Made by a program: the position numbers and the translations under genes. The notes below the pieces were generated by a model. The model ran no database searches and was not told where the DNA came from. It saw nothing but the letters and a program-made list of their open reading frames with translations. 64,000 nucleotides of DNA. Origin: Actinomadura sp. NAK00032. GTDB lineage: Bacteria; Actinomycetota; Actinomycetes; Streptosporangiales; Streptosporangiaceae. The stretch lies in NCBI RefSeq assembly GCF_013364275.1, contig NZ_CP054932.1, positions 1,736,001 to 1,800,000 of the forward strand, read 5' to 3'. This document shows, piece by piece, positions 32,587 through 40,970 of this stretch (positions within the stretch are counted from its first letter, which is position 1; each line of letters starts with the position of its first letter).

Positions 32587-32946
32587 GGCGCGTCCTCTCC
32601 GCTGTCGGTCCCGTCTCAGGGGGATCACGTCCCCCGCATCGGCGGCCTGAACCGTCACAGAAACCCCATCACGCGGGGGATGGCGCGCCCAGGGCCCAAC
32701 GTCCCCAGGTGGAGCCGGGTGCCGCCGGGCGCCTCCGGTGCCGGACGGCTCGGCGTCCGCGCACCGGAGGCGCCGCGGTATCAGGGTGGACGCGACCGGT
32801 TACAGGGGCGGATCCCGCGCGGGCTCCGCCCCGCCCCCCAGCGAACCGGTGGAGGCGTCTCCTCTGGGCGTGTTGAAGCCTGCCTCGTACTCGCCCGTAG
32901 GTTCACGGGTCGGGGCGTGCGGTCGGTCAGCGGTAGGAGGGTTGCG
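32587..32946. other. Divergent intergenic region with a long hairpin
   Basis: 360 bp between phosphoketolase and the small ORF before the amidase. It contains a perfect 14-bp inverted repeat, GGCGCCTCCGGTGC (32728-32741) and GCACCGGAGGCGCC (32761-32774). The enclosed loop has a further 5-bp stem (CGGAC 32742-32746, GTCCG 32755-32759). No gene is credible here. Confidence 0.7.
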
Positions 32947-33033
32947 ATGAACGGCTCACGCAGAGCGACCTATTGCGGACAGAGTGCTACGAAGGGGCGC
33001 TCGGCTTGTCCCGCGCGGGCCCCGGTGTGCTAG
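32947..33033 (+). CDS. Candidate 28-aa leader ORF before amidase
   Basis: Short ORF with GGAGG six bases before ATG 32947, ending with TAG at 33031-33033, 34 bp before the amidase start. The peptide has three Cys (TYCGQ, ACPARAPVC) and many Arg/Ala. It could be a translated leader that tunes amidase expression, or chance. There is no family match I recognise. Confidence 0.35.
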   Translation: MNGSRRATYCGQSATKGRSACPARAPVC

Positions 33034-33067
33034 GCAATGCGGGACGGCTGATCAGGTAGGAGGCGGT

Positions 33068-34342
33068 ATGGGCGGGTTCTTCACCGGGCGCACGCTGGCG
33101 GACCTCGGGCAGGGGCTGCGTTCCGGGAAGGAGACGGCGCGCGACCTCGTCGCACGCGCCCTCGACTCGGTCGATCCCGACCTGAACGCGTTCGCGGCCC
33201 TCGACCCCGAGGGCGCCGCGGTCGCGGCCGAGCGGGCGGACGAGGAACTGGCGTCCGGCACCGACCGGGGCCCGCTGCACGGGATCCCCGTCGCGGTGAA
33301 GGACATCATCGACGTCGCCGGGCTGCCGACCGGGATGGGGTCCGCGCACTTCGCCGGGCACGTCGCCGAAGCGGACGCGGCCTGCGTGGCGGCGCTGCGG
33401 AACGCCGGCGCCGTGATCGTCGGGAAGACGGGCACGCAGGAGTTCGCGTTCGGCGCCACCGGCGACGTGTCGGCGAGCGGACCGGTCCGCAACCCGCACG
33501 ACCGGGAGCGGATGTCGGGCGGCTCCAGCAGCGGCAGCGCCGCCGCCGTCGCGGCCGGCACGGTCCCGCTCGCCCTCGGCACCGACACGGGCGGGTCGGT
33601 GCGCATCCCGTCCGCGTTCTGCGGGGTCGCCGGGTTCAAGCCCGCGCACGGCGCCGTCCCGGCCGGCGGCGTGTTCCCGCTGTCGCGCTCGCTTGACCAC
33701 GTGGGCGTCCTCGCCGGGACCGCCGCCGACTGCCTGCTCGGCTACGAGGCGCTGACCGGGCCCCTGGCGCGGGACGGTGCCGTGCCGGGTGGCCGCGCCG
33801 CCTGGATCGAGCCGCCCGCCGCCGACCCCGAGGTGGTGCGGACCGTCCGGGCCCTGGTCCCGGACGCCCCGGCCGAGCCGCTCGACTTCGCCGGGCTGCG
33901 CGAGGTGTTCCTCGCGATCGAGTTCAGCGAGGCCTACGACGTGCACGCCGAGCGGATCGCCGCGGCCCCCGACCGGTACCTGCCCGTCACGCTCGGCCGG
34001 CTGGAGGAGTCGGGCCGGATGCCGGGCTGGCGGCTCGTCCGCGCGCTGCGCGAGCGGGACCGGTACGCGGCGGAGATCGCGGAACTGCTGGAGCGCTACG
34101 ACCTGCTGGTGATGCCGACCATGCCGATCACCGCGCCGAAGATCGGCGCGACCGAGTGCGAGTTCGGCCCGCTGACGGCGCTGCTGGTCAGCCTCACCTC
34201 GCCGTGGAACGTGCTGGGGCTGCCCGCGCTGACCGTCCCCGCCGGGACGGTCGGCGGCCTGCCCGTCGGCGTGCAGCTCGTCACCCGGCGCGGCGCGGAG
34301 GACGTGCTGTTCCGCGCCGCCGAGCGCCTCGGCCGCGGGTGA
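33068..34342 (+). CDS. Amidase (amidase signature family)
   Basis: 424-aa amidase. The Ser-Ser-Lys machinery is visible: VKDIIDVAGLPTGMGSAHF (catalytic Lys, about residue 75), SGGSSSGSAAAVAAGTVPLALGTDTGGSVR (about 150-179, cis-Ser and nucleophile Ser), then PSAFCGVAGFKPAHGAVP. The C-terminal part closes with the typical LPALTVPAGTVGGLPVGVQLV. It hydrolyses an amide of unknown structure; GatA-like length is shorter than usual, and no GatB/C partner is present, so a catabolic amidase is favoured. AGGAGG precedes ATG 33068. It stands alone, downstream of a small ORF. Confidence 0.92.
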   Translation: MGGFFTGRTLADLGQGLRSGKETARDLVARALDSVDPDLNAFAALDPEGAAVAAERADEELASGTDRGPLHGIPVAVKDIIDVAGLPTGMGSAHFAGHVAEADAACVAALRNAGAVIVGKTGTQEFAFGATGDVSASGPVRNPHDRERMSGGSSSGSAAAVAAGTVPLALGTDTGGSVRIPSAFCGVAGFKPAHGAVPAGGVFPLSRSLDHVGVLAGTAADCLLGYEALTGPLARDGAVPGGRAAWIEPPAADPEVVRTVRALVPDAPAEPLDFAGLREVFLAIEFSEAYDVHAERIAAAPDRYLPVTLGRLEESGRMPGWRLVRALRERDRYAAEIAELLERYDLLVMPTMPITAPKIGATECEFGPLTALLVSLTSPWNVLGLPALTVPAGTVGGLPVGVQLVTRRGAEDVLFRAAERLGRG

Positions 34343-34357
34343 CCCGCCGCTACCGGG

Positions 34358-34387
34358 AGAGCCCCTACAGGTAGAGCCCCTACAGGT
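34358..34387. repeat. 15-bp tandem duplication at the AAA ATPase stop codon
   Basis: Unit AGAGCCCCTACAGGT at 34358-34372 and 34373-34387, with a third partial copy to 34394. On the minus strand each copy encodes Leu-Tyr-Leu plus TAG, so the stop of the AAA gene (34382-34380) is repeated in frame 15 bp further. Confidence 0.85.
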
Positions 34388-37163
34388 AGAGCCCGAAGAA
34401 CTCCTCGGGGTAGTCCAGCAGCGGGGGCAGGTCGTCGGCGGTGAGCGTCACCAGGTCCTCCCTGGAGGGCGTCGCCGGCGGCTCCCCCTCTTCCGCGCCG
34501 CCCGCCTTCGTGGCCTGCGCGGCCGTCTTGGCGTGGACGGCGGCGGAGGCGACCCGGTCGGCCTGGTTGGCGACGGCGACGTCCAGCATGTTGCGCATCA
34601 GCCGTCCGTTGCCGAACGACGGCCCGCGCGGCGCGCGGCGCAGCATCGCCCGCAGCACGTCCTCGGTGCCGGGCGCCAGCTCGAACCCGTCCGCGGCGGC
34701 GAGCTGCCCGAACACGGTGATCAGCTCGTCGTCGGTGTAGTCGGGGAAGTGGATCTGCTTGGGGAACCGCGAGTCCAGGCCGGGGTTGGCGGCGAGGAAC
34801 TCCGCCATCTCCTGCTGGTAGCCCGCGACGACCACGACGAGGTCGTCGCGGTGGTCCTCCATCAGCTTGACCAGCTCGGCGATCGCCTCGTGCCCGTAGT
34901 CGCCCTTCAGCGGCGACTGCGTCAGCGTGTACGCCTCGTCGATGAACAGCACGCCGCCGAGGGCCCGCTCGACCAGCCGGCGGGTGCGGGGCGCGGTCTG
35001 CCCGATGTACTCGCCGACGAGGTGCGCGCGGGACGCCTCGACCAGGTGCCCGGACGACAGGACGCCGAGCCGCTTGTAGATGCGGCCGAGCAGCCGCGCG
35101 ACCATCGTCTTGCCGGTCCCGGGGTTGCCGGTGAACACCATGTGCCGGGTCGGCGGGGTGATCTTCAGCCCGTTCTCGCTGCGCAGCCGCGCCGCGTGCG
35201 TCCCGGCGACGAGCAGCGCGATCTCGTGCTTGACGGTGTCGAGCCCGGTGAGGTCGTGCAGCTCGGCGAGGGGGTTCCCGGCGGCACGCGCGGTGTCCAG
35301 CGCGGCGGGGACGTCCTGCTTGCGGACGACGATCTCGGCGTCCCCCGCGTTCGCCGTGCCGGCCGTGTCCGCCGCCTGCTGTCGCGCCCGCGCCGCCGCG
35401 ACGACCTGGTCGGCGAGGTGCGGGGCGAGCCGCGCGTTGCGGAGCGTCTGCATCGGCGGCGTCGCGGCCAGCAGCGCGCCCGCCGCGGTGACCGCCGGGC
35501 GGGTGCCGCGGGCGCCGCGGGCGGTGAGCGCCCGGCGGAACAGCTCGGCGTGCCCGTCGGCGGTGAACGGCTGCGTCCGCGCGACGCGGAACAGCTGCGG
35601 CAGCACCGGGTTGATCTCCCGGATCCGCTCCTCGCCGCCCGCGTCGCACAGCGCCACCAGGTGCAGGTCGGGGTGGACGGCGAGCAGGCGGTGCAGCTCG
35701 GCGGCGAGGGCCTCCCCGTTGCCGGGGTCGGCGACGATGCCGTCCAGACCGTCGATGACGAGCAGCCGGTCGCCGGCGCAGTCGCGGGCGTCGGCGTGCA
35801 GCCGGGCGACGGCGTCCGGCAGCCGCTGCCCCGCGAACAGGTTCTCGGTGACCCAGTGCGGGTCGCGGCCGAGTGCGAGCGCCCGGCCGAGCTCCTGCGC
35901 GGCGTCGCGCTTGCCGGTGCCGTCCGGGCCCGCCAGCAGCAGCCGGACCGGCGCGCCGCCGCCCGTGCCGCCGGCGCCGCCGGTCAGCTCGGCCAGCGCG
36001 GCCGTCACCTCCGGCTGCTCGACCAGCGCGGACGCGATGTCGGGCCGGGCGCCGTGCCCCGCCCCGCCCGCCGCGGTGCCGGCGCCCGCGCCGGGCACGC
36101 TGCGCAGCGTCTCGGTCAGCGGGTTCACGACCCGGCGGCGCGGCGCGTACAGCCGCCGCAGGTCGGTCTGGAACTGGCCGACCGGGATCCACTCCGCCTT
36201 CGGGAACCACGGGTCGCCCGGCAGGCCCTGCACGGTCGCGATGAACCGCATCGCCATGTCCAGCCAGCCGCGGCACGCGTCCGCCGCGCCCGCGACCAGC
36301 GCCTCGGCCAGCCACGCCCGCGTCCGCTCCTGCCACGCGCCCGCCTTGAACCCGCGGCGCTCGGCGGCGAAGCGCTGCCGCAGCGCGCCGTACCGGTCCT
36401 CGCCGAGCGCGACCGCCAGCTCCGCCGGGACCTGCTCAAGGCTGCCCTGCAGCAGCAGGTGGAGCAGATGGCCCTCGACGGTCTCGTCGCGCGGCGCCGC
36501 CTCGATCACGCGCTCGTACGCCGCGAGCAGGCCCGCGCACACCCACTCCAGGTAGCCGACCGGGCCGAGCAGCTCCGGCACCGCCGCGACGATGTCGTCG
36601 CCGGCGTGGGCGTGCCAGTGCTCGCGCAGCTCCTGCTTCGGCAGCCCGATCTCGCACTGCGGCGGGTCGTCGTAGAGCCGCAGCAGCGCCTTGCGGCGCT
36701 CCTCCAGCGGCTCGATGCCCTCCAGCACCGACAGGCAGTCGCGCGCCAGCTCGATCGCGAGGCCCCGGTCCGGGGCCTCGATCAGCCAGTCCACCGGCGG
36801 CCGCCACCGGCCGCCCGGCGCGTCCCAGCGCGTCATCCGGGTGCTGAGCGGCCCCGGCCCGGCCAGGTGCCGGTACAGCAGCCGCTCCGGCAGCTGCGAC
36901 CACGACCCCGCCTTGATCGCGCCGCCGCCCGGCAGGAACGCCAGCATGCCGAAGATCTCCGCGGTGACCAGCGACGCGGGCAGGGTGAGCAGCTTGTGCT
37001 CCTCCGTGGTCAGCTCCACCGCGCGCGGATCGGCCGCCAGCCCGTCGATCCGCGCCGCGATCTCCTCGAACAGCCCGTCCGGGACCCGCCACGGACCGTG
37101 CGAATAGACGTCGAGCACCGGCTCGTCGGTGAGCAGTAGCTCCAGATGCTCCGGCAGCCGCAA
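34380..37163 (-). CDS. Large AAA+ ATPase, CbxX/CfqX (EccA-like), two AAA modules
   Basis: 927-aa cytosolic ATPase. Residues 1-370 form an all-helical N-terminal region with LPEHLELLLTDEP. The first AAA module has GPDGTGKRDA and LLVIDGLDGI, with altered motifs. The second, CbxX/CfqX-type module has LTGLDTVKHEI, the Walker A GNPGTGKTM, the Walker B GVLFIDEAYTL, and DSRFPKQIHFPDYTDDEL. This resembles EccA-type ATPases of type VII secretion, but no ESX genes are near. TTG 37163 is chosen because GGGGAG lies six bases upstream. Its last residues lie in a 15-bp tandem duplication. Confidence 0.88.
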   Translation of the reverse strand: MRLPEHLELLLTDEPVLDVYSHGPWRVPDGLFEEIAARIDGLAADPRAVELTTEEHKLLTLPASLVTAEIFGMLAFLPGGGAIKAGSWSQLPERLLYRHLAGPGPLSTRMTRWDAPGGRWRPPVDWLIEAPDRGLAIELARDCLSVLEGIEPLEERRKALLRLYDDPPQCEIGLPKQELREHWHAHAGDDIVAAVPELLGPVGYLEWVCAGLLAAYERVIEAAPRDETVEGHLLHLLLQGSLEQVPAELAVALGEDRYGALRQRFAAERRGFKAGAWQERTRAWLAEALVAGAADACRGWLDMAMRFIATVQGLPGDPWFPKAEWIPVGQFQTDLRRLYAPRRRVVNPLTETLRSVPGAGAGTAAGGAGHGARPDIASALVEQPEVTAALAELTGGAGGTGGGAPVRLLLAGPDGTGKRDAAQELGRALALGRDPHWVTENLFAGQRLPDAVARLHADARDCAGDRLLVIDGLDGIVADPGNGEALAAELHRLLAVHPDLHLVALCDAGGEERIREINPVLPQLFRVARTQPFTADGHAELFRRALTARGARGTRPAVTAAGALLAATPPMQTLRNARLAPHLADQVVAAARARQQAADTAGTANAGDAEIVVRKQDVPAALDTARAAGNPLAELHDLTGLDTVKHEIALLVAGTHAARLRSENGLKITPPTRHMVFTGNPGTGKTMVARLLGRIYKRLGVLSSGHLVEASRAHLVGEYIGQTAPRTRRLVERALGGVLFIDEAYTLTQSPLKGDYGHEAIAELVKLMEDHRDDLVVVVAGYQQEMAEFLAANPGLDSRFPKQIHFPDYTDDELITVFGQLAAADGFELAPGTEDVLRAMLRRAPRGPSFGNGRLMRNMLDVAVANQADRVASAAVHAKTAAQATKAGGAEEGEPPATPSREDLVTLTADDLPPLLDYPEEFFGLYL

Positions 37164-37292
37164 AGAACACTCCCCAAGAACAGTCAAAACCGGGGTACAG
37201 CCTACGTTTACCGGGGCGGTGCCGGGCTAATTGTCGGACCGTTCGGCGGTATCGGATGCAACACGTTCCACCGGGGCCAGTGCACCCCGGGG

Positions 37293-38234
37293 TCAAGGCC
37301 GGCGGAGAAACTCAATGGCCAGCCGCGCCGTGGTGCCGATCACGGCGTCCGCGCGCGGCAGCACGGCGGTGGGCAGCAGCGACCGTGTGAAGATCGCCAC
37401 GGCGTAGCGGGCGCCGTCGGGGTACTCGACCGCGCCGACCTCGTTGCGGACGGTCAGCAGCGTCCCGGTCTTGCCGCTGACGAGGACGTCGTCGTAGGGG
37501 AAGCCCGAGGAGAGCCGGTGCGGCCACACCTGCAGCCCGAGCAGCCGCCGCATCGCCGCGCAGTCCGCGGCGGGCGCGGCCTCGTCCCGCCAGATCATCG
37601 ACAGCAGCCGGGTCATGTCGCGGGGCGTGCTGCGGCTGGTGCGGGCCGGGTCGAGCGCGCGCAGGCGGCCGAGCAGGCCGGGGTCGTCCAGCTTCGCCCA
37701 CACGTCCGCGAAGGTGTCGGCGCCGGCGTCGGCGAGCAGGCCCTCGTGCAGTTCGCGTCCGGTGACCTCGACGACCGTGTCGCGCAGCCCCAGTTCGGCG
37801 GCGGCCGCGTTCACCGCGTCCCGGCCGCCGACCCGGTCCAGCACGGTGTCGGCGGCGGCGTTGTCGCTCACGGTGATCATCAGGCAGGTGAGGTCGCGCA
37901 GCGACATGCGCACCTCGTCCAGCAGCGCCGACACCCCGGTCGGCCCGGCGGTGCGGTCCTCCGGACGCAGCGTGACCTGCTCGGCCGGGTCGAGAGCGCC
38001 CGCGGCGGCGAGCCGGTGGAACGCCACCAGCAGCGGCACCTTGAACACCGACGCGAGCACCACCGGCTCGGCCGCGCCGATTGCGACCTCCCGCCCGGTG
38101 TCGACGTCGACGACGTGCAGCACGCCGGTCACCCCGGCCGACCGGAACTCCGCCTCGATCCGCCGGACCGCCGCGTGCACACCGCTCGCCCCGCCCACAC
38201 CGCTCGCCCCGCCCACACCGCTCGCCCCGCTCAT
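37293..38234 (-). CDS. Class A beta-lactamase-like regulatory protein (BlaB type), no signal peptide
   Basis: 313-aa serine penicilloyl-transferase fold. SVFK (62-65) carries the nucleophile Ser, SDN is at 123-125, and SGKTG lies near residue 256. The omega-loop Glu-x-x-Leu-Asn needed for deacylation is not present; the region reads VTGRELHEGLLAD. There is no signal peptide; instead the protein starts with three GASGVG repeats encoded by an 18-bp tandem repeat. The start ATG overlaps the LysR stop by four bases. This is the arrangement of blaA-blaB in Streptomyces cacaoi, where both are needed to induce beta-lactamase. An intracellular beta-lactam or muropeptide-sensing role is inferred. Confidence 0.85.
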   Translation of the reverse strand: MSGASGVGGASGVGGASGVHAAVRRIEAEFRSAGVTGVLHVVDVDTGREVAIGAAEPVVLASVFKVPLLVAFHRLAAAGALDPAEQVTLRPEDRTAGPTGVSALLDEVRMSLRDLTCLMITVSDNAAADTVLDRVGGRDAVNAAAAELGLRDTVVEVTGRELHEGLLADAGADTFADVWAKLDDPGLLGRLRALDPARTSRSTPRDMTRLLSMIWRDEAAPAADCAAMRRLLGLQVWPHRLSSGFPYDDVLVSGKTGTLLTVRNEVGAVEYPDGARYAVAIFTRSLLPTAVLPRADAVIGTTARLAIEFLRRP

Positions 38235-39193
38235 GCCAGGAACCCGGAGGACGGGCGGGGCACGACGCGGCGGACGGGCGGCGCGTCCAGCGGCACCATG
38301 CCCGCCTCGCGGCGCAGGACGCCGGTCGCGACCGCGCTGAAGTCGGCGATCGCGCGGGCGTGCTCGGGGTCGCGGGCGCGCCGCCACGCGCAGGACGTCC
38401 GCCAGGCCAGCGGCTCGCCCACCAGCGGCCGCCAGACCGCGCCGGCGGCGTCGCCGGTGCGCGGGACGAGCGCCACGGCCGTGCCCGCGAGCACGAGGCC
38501 GAGCGCGAACTCCGGGTCCCGCGCCTCGTGGACGGCCGCGGGCGCGTACCCGTGCCGGCGGCAGCCCGCGAGGAGCTCGTCGTGCGCGCCGGGCGCCTCC
38601 TCGCGCGGGGCCACCGCGAGGTCGCGGCCGCCGAGGTCGGCGAGGTGCACCTCCGGTGCGGCGGCGAGGCCGGAGCCGGCGGGCAGCAGCACGCCGAGCG
38701 GCTGCCCGAGCACCGGGCCGAGCTCCAGGTCGCGGGAGTCGCACGGGTGCCGCACCACCCCGGCGTCCAGGGTGCCGTCGGCGAGTGCGCGCACCTGCTC
38801 GTCCGTCCCCGTCTCGCGCAGGTCGAGCCGCAGGTCGGGGCGGCGGTCCCGGAACGCGGCGATCAGCGCGGCGACGACCCGGCCGCCGAGGCCGCCCGGC
38901 AGGCCCGCGCGCACGGCGCCGACCTCGCCGAGCCGGGCGCGCTCGGCGACGGAGTAGACGCGTTCCACCCGGGCGAGGATGTCACGGGCCTCGTCCAGCA
39001 GCAGCCGGCCGGGCGCGGTCAGCTCCACCTTCCGGCTGGACCGGTCGAACAGCCGCACTCCGAGCTCCCGTTCCAGCCGCTGGATCCGCTGGCTGAGCGG
39101 CGGCTGGGCCATGCCGAGCCGCTCCGCCGCGTGCCCGAAGTGGAGTTCTTCGGCGACGACGACGAAGCATCGCAGATGCCCGACCAGGTTCAC
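38231..39193 (-). CDS. LysR-family regulator (BlaA type)
   Basis: 320-aa LysR regulator. The HTH is HLRCFVVVAEELHFGHAAERLGMAQPPLSQRIQRLERELGVRLFDR, and the effector domain is periplasmic-binding-like (about 90-290). GTG 39193 is chosen because homology starts there and upstream codons cross the promoter; no Shine-Dalgarno, so perhaps leaderless. It is coupled to the BlaB-like gene by a four-base overlap and divergent from a penicillin-binding protein. The intergenic palindromes at 39204-39241 are likely its sites. By analogy with BlaA it would activate beta-lactam resistance genes. Confidence 0.9.
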   Translation of the reverse strand: MNLVGHLRCFVVVAEELHFGHAAERLGMAQPPLSQRIQRLERELGVRLFDRSSRKVELTAPGRLLLDEARDILARVERVYSVAERARLGEVGAVRAGLPGGLGGRVVAALIAAFRDRRPDLRLDLRETGTDEQVRALADGTLDAGVVRHPCDSRDLELGPVLGQPLGVLLPAGSGLAAAPEVHLADLGGRDLAVAPREEAPGAHDELLAGCRRHGYAPAAVHEARDPEFALGLVLAGTAVALVPRTGDAAGAVWRPLVGEPLAWRTSCAWRRARDPEHARAIADFSAVATGVLRREAGMVPLDAPPVRRVVPRPSSGFLA

Positions 39194-39203
39194 GACCAGC
39201 GAT

Positions 39204-39241
39204 GATATCGAATCGGATATATCTGTGACATTGATATCAAT
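39204..39241. promoter_or_regulatory. LysR/PBP intergenic palindromes (candidate operator)
   Basis: AT-rich patch with TGATATCGA (39203-39211), GGATATATC (about 39215-39223) and the perfect palindrome ATTGATATCAAT (39230-39241). It lies between the LysR start and the penicillin-binding protein, in DNA far poorer in GC than its surroundings. Related elements occur upstream of the beta-lactamase at 43298-43330. Confidence 0.62.
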
Positions 39242-39306
39242 CTTGGACTTTCCAGGCGATGCCTGGTGTCCTTGTGCCTCCATACCAGGGGGAAGGGAGA
39301 TCGACG

Positions 39307-40956
39307 ATGCGCCGATCCCGTGTGCTCACCGCCGCCGCGATCGCGGTGGCGGTGCTGATCGTGGGGGCGGGGGCGGTGTGGTTCCTGCGCGACGGAGAGG
39401 GCCCGGACGACGCCGCCGGACGCTACCTCGCGGCGTGGAGCGGCGGCGACCTCGCCGCCATGCGCAAGCTGACCGACAGTCCGCCCGCCGACTTCGAGCA
39501 GCGGCTCACCAAGATGCGCGAGGAACTCGGCGTCACCGAGCAGCGCTTCACCGTCGCCTCGGTGGGCGACCCGGACGGCGGTAAGGCGGGGGGCTCCTAC
39601 AGCGCCGAGCTGACCCTCGCCGGCGACCGGAAGTGGACCTACGAGGGCGCGCTGCCGCTGGTCGAGCGGGACGGCGAATGGCTCGTCCAGTGGTCGCCGA
39701 AGGTGCTGTACCCGGAGCTGGCGGAGGGGCAGCGGCTGCGCGCCGCCCGCGCCTGGCCCGACCGCGCCGCCGTCCTCGCCGCGGACGGCAGCGACCTCGG
39801 CTCCTCGCCGTCGGGGTCGGCGCGGCAGCTCGCCGGCCCGGTCGCCGCCGCGTCGGCGGAGGCCGCCAAGCGGTTCGGCGCGCCCTACGAGAAGGGCGAC
39901 CCGGTCGGCGCGGACGGCCTGCAGAAGCAGTACGAGCGGCGGCTCGCCGGCACGCCCGCGCTCGCCGTCCAGATCGTGGACGCCGAGGGCAACGCGGTGA
40001 AGACGCTGAAGCGGTTCGGCGGCACCGACGGCAAGCCGCTCAAGACGACGATCGACCCGAAGGTGCAGGCCGCCGCGGGCAAGGCCCTGACCGGCGCGAG
40101 CAAGCCGGCGTCGATGGTGGCGCTGCGCCCGTCCACCGGCGAGATCCTCGCCGTCGCGAACAAGCCCGGCGGCTACAACCGGGCGCTGATGGGCCAGTAC
40201 CCGCCCGGCTCCACGTTCAAGGTCGTCACCGCCGCCGCCCTCGTGGCCGACGGCGTGTCCCCCGCCACGAAGGTCGGCTGCCCCGCCACCACGACCGTCG
40301 GCGGCCGGTCGTTCCACAACTACCAGCACGAGGACTTCGGGACGGTCCCGTTCCGCGAGGCGTTCGCGCACTCCTGCAACACCACGTTCGCGCGGCTCGC
40401 GGTGGACAAGCTCGGCGAGAAGCGGCTCGCGGAGGTCGCCGCCCAGTTCGGCTTCAACGCCCCGATCATCTCCGGGCTGCCCTCCGTCCGCGCCGCGTTC
40501 CCGCCCAACAAGGACGACACCGCGTTCGCCGCCGCCTCGTTCGGGCAGGGCCAGGTGCTGACCAGCCCGCTGAACATGGCGAGCGTCGCCGCCGCCGCGG
40601 CCGACGGCACCTGGCGCTCGCCCCGCGTGGTCGACGCCTCCCTGGTGAGCCAGGCCGCCGACGCCAAGGGCCGCAAGGCGGAGGCGCCGAAGAAGCTGGA
40701 GCCCGCCGTCGAGAAGGCGCTGCACGCCCTGATGCCCGCCGTCGTCAGCGAGGGCACCGCGTCCGGCGTCGGCTTCCCGGCGGGGACGGCCGGCAAGACC
40801 GGCACCGCCGAGTTCGGCGAGGGCGAGAACCCGCCCACCCACGCCTGGTTCATCGGCTACCGCAAGGACGTCGCGTTCGCGGTGATCGTCGAGGACGGCG
40901 GCACCGGCGCCGAGGCGGCCGCGCCCATCGCCGCGAAGTTCCTGCGCTCCCTCTGA
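39307..40956 (+). CDS. Penicillin-binding protein transpeptidase with MecA-like N-terminal domain
   Basis: 549-aa class B-like PBP. A TM anchor at about residues 7-27 is followed by an NTF2-fold MecA_N domain (about 33-140, AAGRYLAAWSGGDLAAM ... EWLVQWSPKVLYPEL), a dimerisation region, and the transpeptidase domain. The active site is PPGSTFK (Ser near residue 304), HSCNTTF (SxN) and GKTGTAEFG (KTG). It cross-links peptidoglycan outside the membrane. MecA-like PBPs can have low beta-lactam affinity. ATG 39307 has GGAAGGGAGA upstream. It is divergent from the LysR/BlaB pair and is a likely regulatory target. Confidence 0.92.
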   Translation: MRRSRVLTAAAIAVAVLIVGAGAVWFLRDGEGPDDAAGRYLAAWSGGDLAAMRKLTDSPPADFEQRLTKMREELGVTEQRFTVASVGDPDGGKAGGSYSAELTLAGDRKWTYEGALPLVERDGEWLVQWSPKVLYPELAEGQRLRAARAWPDRAAVLAADGSDLGSSPSGSARQLAGPVAAASAEAAKRFGAPYEKGDPVGADGLQKQYERRLAGTPALAVQIVDAEGNAVKTLKRFGGTDGKPLKTTIDPKVQAAAGKALTGASKPASMVALRPSTGEILAVANKPGGYNRALMGQYPPGSTFKVVTAAALVADGVSPATKVGCPATTTVGGRSFHNYQHEDFGTVPFREAFAHSCNTTFARLAVDKLGEKRLAEVAAQFGFNAPIISGLPSVRAAFPPNKDDTAFAAASFGQGQVLTSPLNMASVAAAAADGTWRSPRVVDASLVSQAADAKGRKAEAPKKLEPAVEKALHALMPAVVSEGTASGVGFPAGTAGKTGTAEFGEGENPPTHAWFIGYRKDVAFAVIVEDGGTGAEAAAPIAAKFLRSL

Positions 40957-40970
40957 GCCCGCGGCCGGGG

